Assembly: GCF_014696615.1 (NCBI RefSeq) | Contig: NZ_JACJQJ010000034.1 | Span: forward strand, 1-64,000 | Reading direction: 5' to 3' | DNA from: Nostoc linckia FACHB-104 | GTDB lineage: Bacteria; Cyanobacteriota; Cyanobacteriia; Cyanobacteriales; Nostocaceae | Length of the DNA stretch: 64,000 nucleotides | Shown: one piece after another, positions 29,501 to 35,530 of the stretch | Numbering within the stretch: the first letter of the stretch is position 1 | How the letters are laid out: each line of letters opens with the position of its first letter | Notes under the pieces: model-generated | The model's database searches: none | The model's input: only the letters and a program-made list of their open reading frames with translations | What the model was told of the DNA's origin: nothing | Program-made: the position numbers and the translations under genes

Positions 29501-30183
29501 GCCAAGGGTACTAAGTCTGGATGTAAACGTTCATCAAAATCCTGCGATCCCACGCGCCCGTTCCAAATTCCCGGGAGTGCGAGCGCTACAAATCCATGAC
29601 TGAGTAAACAGGCTGCTTTTTTCTCTCCCTCACAAAGAATGATGGGAATTTCTTTATGTAACTGCACCCACTCCCAAAATAAGCGTGGGTTGAGTCGGTC
29701 AAACAGACGTAATGCTAAGGGAGAATGATATCGTTTGATATTGTATCGTCGGGCAACTTGATCCCAAATACTGTTGGGGACATCAAAGTAAGTGACGCGG
29801 TTGGGTGTTTTGGGAGGAGATTCGTATTTGACGGGTTTGTTTTTCTCAAAATCAATGCGGGGATGATCTGGTTTGAAACGTCCCCACTCCATCGGAAGCC
29901 AATTGTTGAGTGGGTCTAGTCCATTTACCCACCATCCCCCCAATGTCGTGTGGGCATATTTTCTTAAGTATCCATCTCGTAATCGCCCATCGTTACGTCT
30001 GGCTGTTTGGGGTAGTGCGTAAAGTAAATATTCATATACTATTGAGCCACTAAGAGAACGAACATTGAGCGCAGTTAATTGGGGGTCAACACCTGAAGCT
30101 GTTACCCATTCAAGCCAATGGTTGTCTGTTAATTGGTCTTGACCATTCGTAACATTGATATTAATTACATTGGGAAGTGTCAT
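26572..30183 (-). CDS. Plasmid replication protein, CyRepA1-like (DUF3854 + helicase)
   Basis: The 1203-aa product has an N-terminal DUF3854 region: TOPRIM-like motifs IILCEGEKKAA (about 181-191), IILFDYET (235-242) and GPEKGVDDF (275-283). A superfamily-type NTPase/helicase follows, with Walker A SDMGTGKT (435-442) and Walker B CIFIDEACQY. This is the layout of the cyanobacterial plasmid initiators named CyRepA, which combine primase-like and helicase-like parts. The C-terminal 200 residues follow a low-complexity linker encoded by C8 and G9 runs. The ATG at 30183 has GGAGG 8 bases upstream, partly inside a hairpin. The N-terminal 300 residues resemble the C-terminal module of the relaxase at 47.3-51.8 kb. 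Confidence 0.75.
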   Translation of the reverse strand: MTLPNVININVTNGQDQLTDNHWLEWVTASGVDPQLTALNVRSLSGSIVYEYLLYALPQTARRNDGRLRDGYLRKYAHTTLGGWWVNGLDPLNNWLPMEWGRFKPDHPRIDFEKNKPVKYESPPKTPNRVTYFDVPNSIWDQVARRYNIKRYHSPLALRLFDRLNPRLFWEWVQLHKEIPIILCEGEKKAACLLSHGFVALALPGIWNGRVGSQDFDERLHPDLVPLAGSGRKFIILFDYETKASTRWSVFQATVRTAKAIEAYGCTTEVALLPGPEKGVDDFVVSRGKDALALLLAIIDDAKALADYRRSYRARKWGLSKYKPDVTVNIKYLTQALDIPNFDEEAKAQLFTPKVNSHCPPQSLKQGSQTQLALQQPQDMTPKFESHEVSCAATHLSDSKNLVENYRHSLTCAQYSSGSRASFRFPQSGLVVLWSDMGTGKTELMRWWRNQNPTARFLNNGHRVNLLKNLALRLETAMYSELGYVGLAQATALSITIDSLHKLNTQALTYGCIFIDEACQYLTHLLHSNTCKEHRAAIIEVLEYIVYNAPLVVIADAHMDDVTIDFFRAMRPQPEVPYIIKNEWRNGERTIYWYEGNNSSALVAQISAALMSGQKIMVVSDSKRFIKKLEQSLTVQICSKDDKNSADEQNLQALKNQLRIWSIHSDNSGAEENIAFIKDITNAVKNLDALLTSPSLGTGVDIAQYHFDVVFGAFHGVSQTATECAQQLYRYRPLVPFHVWVAKRPPFGYKDTNAAKIKERLLQTNEMTAFLLRIDRQTGKRGAEKDWALEAYCQILANRNQSINNLRDDLRSLLSEMGNIFISVGSNDDLLSLENLKKSAAVLDTAYHLAVTRANDITATEYRQRKSKDYLPPEAVFECEKYRIRSAYGMEVTPQLVEKDAGGRLIGALADLEAILEQPFDSIVDPKTGRQYPAPPKIVTDKDRTEREKLPLCIDWGNYSARWLARFNLGLHHILQRLIAGGEMTATDPDLLNMREIASHCAAHIKAILGFTVPSDCEPIWLLAILVEQLGLKLSCRKQGPRGQQVKIYSLSLEELEFAFHVIAHRQQGRTFKESNTSSVGKTPTSLQAIMQPQSAVERKQQPVSTPPHKCIANSPDQGGVTTDFDPPPTDPISLLHCVEMLRSVVAQGVDAIKVILKRWSGVLRWETVLECQARYPHELRQLYAAVPEFYALLDEEVLPMEG

Positions 30184-30219
30184 TATTTCATCCTCCGATG
30201 ATGATTGTGTTCATCGGAG
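30184..30219 (-). promoter_or_regulatory. Hairpin sequestering the rep ribosome-binding site
   Basis: Arms CTCCGATGA (30193-30201) and TCATCGGAG (30211-30219) form a 9-bp perfect stem with a 9-base loop. On the minus strand the 3' arm ends in GGAG of the Shine-Dalgarno GGAGG (complement of 30192-30196), directly before the Rep start at 30183. Folding would hide the ribosome-binding site, which is a known way to limit initiator synthesis. A three-codon frame ATG AAA TAA also overlaps the start. Confidence 0.6.
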
Positions 30220-30899
30220 CTACCCACTGTTTGAGAGGGTGGGGTGTAGATTGTAGTGAAGATTCTTCTCCTACTTCTTACTCTTTCTCAAGCTGAGGTT
30301 GTTCAGATTTGAATTTTGGCTTTTAAAACAAATATCATTGTCCAAAACCTTAAAATTTCATTACATAATTGAAGATATTTCTCAATTATTTTTCGCCAAC
30401 CTAAATACCTACTTTTGAAAGGCCCCCTAACCCTACTCTTTGAGGCGAAAGTAGTGGCGTTAATATCATGTGTTACCAAAAGCTAACAACTTCATCTCAA
30501 CTCAGTTAAGAAAAAGATTTGAGATTTATAAAAAACCAGTTGTGCTCCTTAAAAGGCTGAAATTCTAAGGAACGAAACTTAAGAAGTTAGTTTGGCATTC
30601 TTTGATACCACTTAATTAAAGTTACACTCACTTTACCTCTATGACGCAGACATTGTTACATTGAAATTGCTTTTATATTTGTTACGGTTAGTTGTTAACC
30701 GCATAGCGTATGTCTAGCGTGTGGGCAGCTAACCGATTTCTTTTTGGAGTGACTTGCCAAAATTCCCTAAGGTCAAGGTAATGCTTAGGGCGTTGTCAGT
30801 CAAAAAATCAAAAAATCAGTGCTATGTTTTAGCTCAAGGTCAAACAAAACAGCTTTTAGCTCGAAAAATTGATGATTCACGACATTATCCTCATATAAG
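30220..30899. other. Long non-coding region upstream of rep (candidate leader/origin)
   Basis: About 680 bases without a credible gene. It has GGTTAG...CTAACC inverted words at about 30687-30734 and several AT-rich stretches. Its position next to the Rep gene makes it a candidate replication origin or leader. No clear iteron array was found by eye. Confidence 0.35.
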
Positions 30900-31044
30900 A
30901 GGCATCTAGCCGAAAAATTTCTGCCTAAACTATTTGTGACTAGATGATCTAGCTATCAAAATGTTTTCCACCTACAGTCGGTCTAGAGTTAGGAGAAATT
31001 GTAGCGCTAGATGCCTTTTTTGCTATTTGTCTAAAAAAAGGCAT
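30900..31044. ncRNA. Candidate structured RNA with two competing stems
   Basis: AGGCATCTAGC (30900-30910) pairs perfectly with GCTAGATGCCT (31006-31016), which is followed by a T run. The same ATGCCTTTTTT segment (from 31011) can instead pair with AAAAAAAGGCAT (31033-31044). The two structures exclude each other, as in attenuators or antisense control. It lies about 0.7 kb upstream of the Rep start. Either strand could be transcribed; no known RNA family was recognised. Confidence 0.4.
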
Positions 31045-31277
31045 ACTACTCCATCCCCTATATGCTAATATTGGCAACAGGGGTCGGTCGTAAGGTATCG
31101 TTAGGCTCTAAACAATTTTGGTGTTTTCTTGACCGCCAAGTCCTTCGGACACCAATCCTGTTTTCTAACGACTCCCCTCACATTCTGGTTATCTCAATAT
31201 ATTGCTTTTGTCGGTTTCACCTCCTTCAAACATCGACGAAGACCATTTCTGGGTATCATTGCTTTCGCTAGAGTAAC

Positions 31278-31412
31278 ATGAATTGCTCCTGGACAGTATT
31301 AAAACGGGCTGATATCTTCCGTGTTGCCGATGATGTTGCAAATTTCACCAACCTCTCCCTAAAAGGGACGAGGATTGACCAAACCAATTTGGACAATGTA
31401 AGCGGTGAATAG
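31278..31412 (+). pseudogene. Pentapeptide-repeat-like gene fragment interrupted by the IsrB element
   Basis: The frame starting at ATG 31278 reads RADIFRVADDVANF, then TNLSLKGTRIDQTNLDNV, in the style of pentapeptide-repeat proteins (A-D/N-L-x-x). It stops at 31410, just inside the left end of the IS element. It is probably the remnant of the gene in which the element sits; no continuation was seen after the right end. The preceding 230 bases (31045-31277) show no gene. Confidence 0.35.
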
Positions 31413-31562
31413 CCCATTTGAGTTGCTAGATGTCACAGACTTCCGAGTACTTCCCTAGCCCGGATTCACTCTAAACCTGATTGGTACAGGTGTTGCGTAA
31501 GGGCAAGCCATACTTCTAGCAATGGGCGAAGGGACTAAAACAGTGATTGGGTTATACCAAAA
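31406..31562 (+). ncRNA. Omega RNA (HEARO) of IsrB
   Basis: The 157 bases immediately 5' of isrB show paired segments. GCCCATT (31412-31418) pairs with AATGGGC (31521-31527) and GCTAGA (31425-31430) with TCTAGC (31515-31520), closing a large structure. Inner hairpins include ACCTG...CAGGT near 31480. The position upstream of the nuclease ORF, the GTGA boundary and the length fit HEARO/omega RNAs. In this family the guide is the flanking sequence just 5' of the element (about 31387-31405), transcribed with the scaffold. Confidence 0.65.
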
Positions 31563-32660
31563 ATGCGAATTCCAGTAGTAGATCAAAATCACAAGCCACT
31601 CATGCCGACAACCCCGGGACGAGCCAGGAAATGGGTAGAATCAGGCAAGGCAGTTAAACGCTGGTCAGATAGTGGGCAATTTTATGTCCAACTAACAGGT
31701 GAGCCGTCAGGTAGAGCAACTCAAGACATAGTTATTGGAATCGACCCTGGCAAGTCCTACTCTGGTATCGGTGTGCAGTCAGCGAAATTTACCTTGTACA
31801 CAGCCCATCTCGTCCTGCCATTCAAGACAGTGCGAGAACGGATGGATGCAAGAAGATTGATGCGTCGTGGACGTAGAGGTAGGAAGATCAATCGCAAGGT
31901 TGCTTTTGCTCAACGCGCCCATCGACAAAAACGCTTTAGCAATCGTCGCCAATGCAAGCTTGCACCCTCAATCAGAGCCAATCGCCAGCTTGAACTGAGA
32001 ATAGTTGCCGAGCTATGCAAAATCTATCCAGTCACAGAGACAAGGTACGAGTATGTCCGGGCTGATGTAGATTTAACAAGTGGACGCAAAAAGGCAAAGT
32101 CAGGCAAAGGATTCTCGCCCGTTATGGTGGGTCAGGCGTGGATGTTGGCGCAACTAGCCAAATTTACACCTGTGGTCAAGGTTGAGGGCTACCAAACAGC
32201 CTCAACCCGCAAGCACCTGGGACTGGTCAAGAACAAGTCCGATAAATCCAAGGCAGAATTTAACACTCATACAGTAGATGGAGTTGCCATCGCAGCGACT
32301 CACTTTGTCGAGTATCGACAGTATCACAGAAAAGGAGAGGACGGAGCTCATTGGGTTGGCTCTGTTGCTATTACCCCTGCACAATTTTTCGTAATTCGTC
32401 GCCCTCCCTATTCCAGGCGACAACTGCATTTAATGCTCCCCGCCAAAGGTGGAGTTCGCCGAAAATATGGCGGCACTACCACTGGTCATGGATTCCGTAA
32501 AGGAGATTTAGTCAATTCACCTAAAGGAGTTGGCTATGTCAGCGGGGATACACAAAAACAGATATCTGTCAGCGATGCAAGTTGGAGAAGGCTTGGACAG
32601 ATAGCAGCTAGCAAGATTCAACTAATTCGGCGTTCAAACGGATTGGTAGTTGTTTGCTAG
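31563..32660 (+). CDS. isrB: IsrB: IscB-family RNA-guided RuvC nickase lacking HNH
   Basis: The 365-aa product begins with the PLMP domain (VVDQNHKPLMPTTPGRAR), then RuvC-I IGIDPGKSYSGIGV (Asp61) and an Arg-rich bridge helix (RRLMRRGRRGRKINRK). RuvC-II follows (TRYEYV, Glu163), and RuvC-III NTHTVDGVAIA (His236, Asp239). No HNH domain is inserted between RuvC-II and III, and the length matches IsrB rather than IscB (about 400-500 aa). IsrB proteins nick the non-target DNA strand under guidance of an omega RNA and are related to the ancestor of Cas9. The C-terminal basic domain (GGTTTGHGFRKGDLV) would contact RNA or the target-adjacent motif. The catalytic residues appear intact. Confidence 0.85.
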   Translation: MRIPVVDQNHKPLMPTTPGRARKWVESGKAVKRWSDSGQFYVQLTGEPSGRATQDIVIGIDPGKSYSGIGVQSAKFTLYTAHLVLPFKTVRERMDARRLMRRGRRGRKINRKVAFAQRAHRQKRFSNRRQCKLAPSIRANRQLELRIVAELCKIYPVTETRYEYVRADVDLTSGRKKAKSGKGFSPVMVGQAWMLAQLAKFTPVVKVEGYQTASTRKHLGLVKNKSDKSKAEFNTHTVDGVAIAATHFVEYRQYHRKGEDGAHWVGSVAITPAQFFVIRRPPYSRRQLHLMLPAKGGVRRKYGGTTTGHGFRKGDLVNSPKGVGYVSGDTQKQISVSDASWRRLGQIAASKIQLIRRSNGLVVVC

Positions 32661-32672
32661 ATCCATGTAAAG

Positions 32673-32698
32673 CCGTCCTTCAGCGAAGCGAAGGACGG
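32673..32698 (+). terminator. Right-end hairpin of the IS element
   Basis: CCGTCCTTC (32673-32681) and GAAGGACGG (32690-32698) form a 9-bp perfect stem with loop AGCGAAGC, 12 bases after the isrB stop. Subterminal hairpins like this are typical of IS200/IS605 right ends and may also terminate transcription. Confidence 0.65.
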
Positions 32699-32740
32699 GG
32701 TAAGAGACCCATATTTTCGATGAAAGCCGCCTGGTGACTC

Positions 32741-33649
32741 TTAAGCGAGAATTTCCGACTCCAATACACGCAACAATTTCTCTTCCAAAGTAGTTAAATA
32801 AGGACGGTTCACTTTTCCCAAGGACTCCAAAAATTTTTGCACCGATTCCTCTAAGGTACTGGAATACACTCGACTGATGCGATCGCTAAGAAGTTGCATC
32901 TGCTGACAATCATCAGGTAAGTAATTGAAGGATTTTAAATGCTTCAACCCAATTGTGTACTCTGCATCCCACATTCTCGCGGTACAGCTAAATTCGTTGA
33001 CTTGAGTAACAATTGCCCAACAGCCACCTTTACCTCTAAGTTCTGGATTATCCTTAGTTAGGATTTGGCAGACTTCGCCAACAAAGTAGGTGTTTGGTAC
33101 TTTGGTACGTTCCATGATGCGTTGTACAACATCCTTGACGATTCTACCAGTTGGTACTTTACCCCCTGCTTGTTGTACTGCACTCTGCCATACTTCCCAC
33201 TGTTCCTGCGGTTTTAGCTTTGTAATTGGTCGGACTTGCCCCTCAGTTGTCGGCAGAATTTGTGATTTATTTGTTGTCAAATCTTCATCTGGCAAATTTT
33301 GACAACAAATTGTTGTCAAATTTTCGTAGACATCAGCTGCGGCAATTAAGTAATTTGACTTTTGGCGGCTATGACCAAATCTATCACGGCAATAATCTTC
33401 AAAAGTTTTATGAGTAGAGCGGTATAGCCTGCGATCTCGCAACTCCATCAACGCTTTACCTGCTTCAAAAAATGCTCTTTCTACCTTCCGTTCTAAGTGT
33501 AGACGATCTCGCTGTTCTTCCTCTGTCAGATCAGAAATTTCCACAGATGTTACTGTGATAGTTGCTGAAACTGAATCTGCTTGATGGGAGATATCCTTAT
33601 TGGCCTCTGTTGCAGGTATTTCTGAGTTACTAGAGGATGGTTGGTTCAT
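32741..33649 (-). CDS. Plasmid DNA-binding protein, hypothetical
   Basis: The 302-aa product starts with a disordered Ser/Thr-rich segment. A helical domain follows (LERKVERAFFEAGKALMELRDRRLYRSTHKTFEDYCRDRFGHSRQKSNYLI) of a kind seen in plasmid and phage DNA-binding proteins of the ParB/KorB neighbourhood, with a helix-turn-helix-like part FGHSRQKSNYLIAAADV. The middle carries GKVPTGRIVKDVVQRI and a beta-rich region (GGCWAIVTQVNEFSCTARMW). A role in partition, copy control or transcription is inferred from its place between Rep and an XRE regulator. Leftward, like both neighbours. Confidence 0.55.
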   Translation of the reverse strand: MNQPSSSNSEIPATEANKDISHQADSVSATITVTSVEISDLTEEEQRDRLHLERKVERAFFEAGKALMELRDRRLYRSTHKTFEDYCRDRFGHSRQKSNYLIAAADVYENLTTICCQNLPDEDLTTNKSQILPTTEGQVRPITKLKPQEQWEVWQSAVQQAGGKVPTGRIVKDVVQRIMERTKVPNTYFVGEVCQILTKDNPELRGKGGCWAIVTQVNEFSCTARMWDAEYTIGLKHLKSFNYLPDDCQQMQLLSDRISRVYSSTLEESVQKFLESLGKVNRPYLTTLEEKLLRVLESEILA

Positions 33650-33777
33650 GATTTCCCATCTCTTATAGTTTGAGTAAATTTAAGGTCGATTGCAAATAAA
33701 TCCTCTATTATCTGGATAGTTGCAATAGCTCCAGTAAACAAATTGAAAGTAGCAGTATAGGAAGAAGAACGGTGTAA

Positions 33778-34038
33778 TTAAGCGTTACTCTCGCCAACAA
33801 GAGTTACACCAAAGTCTACACTCAACACTTGTTCGATTTTGCGAAGGTTCTCAATTGAAAGCGCTCCTTTGAGAGTTTCTTTTTCAATGTCGTACCAGTA
33901 AGTGCGCGATACACCAACCTCATCACATATTTGCTCGAGAGACTTACTGCAATTTAATCGAGCTTGCTTGATCCGCTCCCCTAACCCTTCAATTTCAACT
34001 TCTTTAACCTGTCTAATTCGCATTCTGGTATTCATCAC
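33778..34038 (-). CDS. XRE-family helix-turn-helix regulator
   Basis: The 86-aa product is nearly all HTH: GLGERIKQARLNCSKSLEQI, then CDEVGVSRTYWYDIEKETLKGALSIE, as in Cro/CI-type repressors that dimerise on palindromic DNA. It lies 128 bases upstream of the 302-aa DNA-binding gene and may control it. Three related palindromic elements directly before its start (34062-34125) suggest autoregulation. Confidence 0.8.
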   Translation of the reverse strand: MMNTRMRIRQVKEVEIEGLGERIKQARLNCSKSLEQICDEVGVSRTYWYDIEKETLKGALSIENLRKIEQVLSVDFGVTLVGESNA

Positions 34039-34061
34039 ATTATCACTTCCTAGAGTAAGGG

Positions 34062-34125
34062 GTTAACTATTAGTTTTTCTATACACTGTCAGCTATTAGT
34101 TAACACACTATACACTAATAGTGTA
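34062..34125. promoter_or_regulatory. Palindromic operators of the XRE regulator
   Basis: GTTAACTATTAG (34062-34073) and CTATTAGTTAAC (34093-34104) are near-perfect inverted copies. TACACTAATAGTGTA (34111-34125) is a perfect 15-bp palindrome. All share the core CTAATAG or CTATTAG and lie 24-87 bases upstream of the regulator start at 34038. Confidence 0.6.
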
Positions 34126-34994
34126 CTAAATGATGTCATACAAAAAAACATACTGGCTCGACTGTGTACTAATTGAAGACATCAAAACCATAGATTTGGA
34201 CATATTTCACTTTTGATGGGTCAGGAGTTGACTGTTGGTATCTGTGTGGCGAAGTAGTTTATGTATTTTTGATGCACATTTTTCTAAGAAGTTGTTATTT
34301 GTAAACAAATAATAACGAAATGCTGATTTAATACATAGATGTATTATTTAGTCAATCTTTCAAAGTGGTAAAAATCGGTAAATAAATATATAGAAAGTAA
34401 AACAAATTTTGCAAGCCTTGTTTATTCCAGATAAATTGGACTACAGTTTTTTTATTGTTCCTTTGCAAAATAATTATGCTTGTTAGCACAAAAGCTTTAT
34501 TCCTCACTATTGGAATTCATTGAAGCAAAGGACGGTCAGGGTAAAAGCATCTAAGTTAACGAATTTTAGATTGTGGATTAAAGTATTCCAATCTAAAATA
34601 TTTTGGTTGAGGCTCACGAAGAAGTCTGGAATCATTGCATTCTGGTATTTTTTAACTATTGTTAGTTATCAAGGTTAATAACCAAAGTTCATTATCAGCA
34701 TTTATCAAGAAGAACTCAGAAGTCAGGGGTCAGAATTCAGTTAAATATTCTGTACGACTAGCTGATTAGTATAGGTTAAAACCTCGTCCTCTTATGGGCG
34801 AAAAGAAATTCAAACATTCTCGTCTTAAAACTCTACCTATAAAGGGATAGAGCATTCTAAATTCCCAATGTGAATTTTGGCTTCTGATTTCTCAAATAGT
34901 AGAGGTAGTAGAGGAAAACTCCTCGAAATAGTCTCTAATCAAAGGTAGCAGTCTTCAAACAACAGTTAACTAACTTTACTAATAAGACGGCATT
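34126..34994. other. Non-coding region upstream of type IV secretion operon
   Basis: This 869-base AT-rich region has no credible gene. Notable structures are the hairpin TTATTTG-TAAA-CAAATAA at 34295-34312, an 11-bp inverted repeat ATTTTAGATTG / CAATCTAAAAT at 34563-34599 with a 15-base loop, and repeat words AGAAGTCAGGGGTCAG near 34720. It is the likely site of the operon promoter; an oriT here cannot be excluded. Confidence 0.35.
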
Positions 34995-35483
34995 ATGCAA
35001 AGAAAAACACCCCCTGTGGCTTTAGCTTTGCTTAAAAAATCTACATCAGCATCTATGCAAGTAGATAGTAAAGCAAGAATTAATCAAGCTTTAAAAAGCT
35101 TGCTTCAAAGATTATTTCCAGTACGCTGGCAATTAGTTTCAGTAGCAACCACGCTCTCTATTGCCTTGCAATCAAGAGCAGCAAGGGCAGATTCAATATT
35201 TTCTAATGCCCAAAAAGCAATGGAATGCATAATTACTAATGCCTCAGCAGGTGGAGCAATTAGTAATGCAGTTCTGACTAGTCTGCCAATGATTTTATTT
35301 ACCGCCTTGACAATAGTTTTATTTGGTTATTTCTGCTTCTCTGTATATCAAGGAGTTGCGGCTTATGGGCGCGGTGAAGAAGTGAGCAATGTCATTCAGC
35401 AGCCAATTTTCACTTTTATATCTGTGATATTGATTGTAGTATTTCAATCTCTGCTTTTTGGTAATAACGCAGCTTGTAGTTAA
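34995..35483 (+). CDS. VirB2-like pilin precursor
   Basis: The 162-aa product has a long signal region ending ARA-DS (about residue 64), then a short mature protein with two hydrophobic helices (AVLTSLPMILFTALTIVLFGYF and FTFISVILIVVFQSLLF) joined by a polar loop. This is the shape of VirB2/TrbC-type conjugative pilins. It is first in the rightward T4SS operon, directly before the VirB4-like gene. Assignment rests on topology and position, since pilin sequences diverge strongly. Confidence 0.65.
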   Translation: MQRKTPPVALALLKKSTSASMQVDSKARINQALKSLLQRLFPVRWQLVSVATTLSIALQSRAARADSIFSNAQKAMECIITNASAGGAISNAVLTSLPMILFTALTIVLFGYFCFSVYQGVAAYGRGEEVSNVIQQPIFTFISVILIVVFQSLLFGNNAACS

Positions 35484-35530
35484 TTCTGGCTTTGCTTTCA
35501 GACACCCTATGCTATGGCTCTAAAAATCTG

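Larger units (their letters stand above)
31406..32705 (+). mobile_element. IS200/IS605-type element carrying isrB, without tnpA
   Basis: The element consists of a structured 5' RNA region beginning at GTGA (31406-31409), the isrB gene, and a right-end hairpin at 32673-32698. GTGA or ATGA at the 5' boundary is the described insertion site of HEARO/IscB-type elements. No TnpA (HUH transposase) is present, so mobility would depend on a transposase in trans. Boundaries are approximate (right end within a few bases of 32705). Confidence 0.65.

Noticed and set aside
31062-31271. 69-codon plus-strand frame before the IsrB element
   Set aside because: No start signal, no recognisable protein, and it overlaps hairpin-forming DNA.
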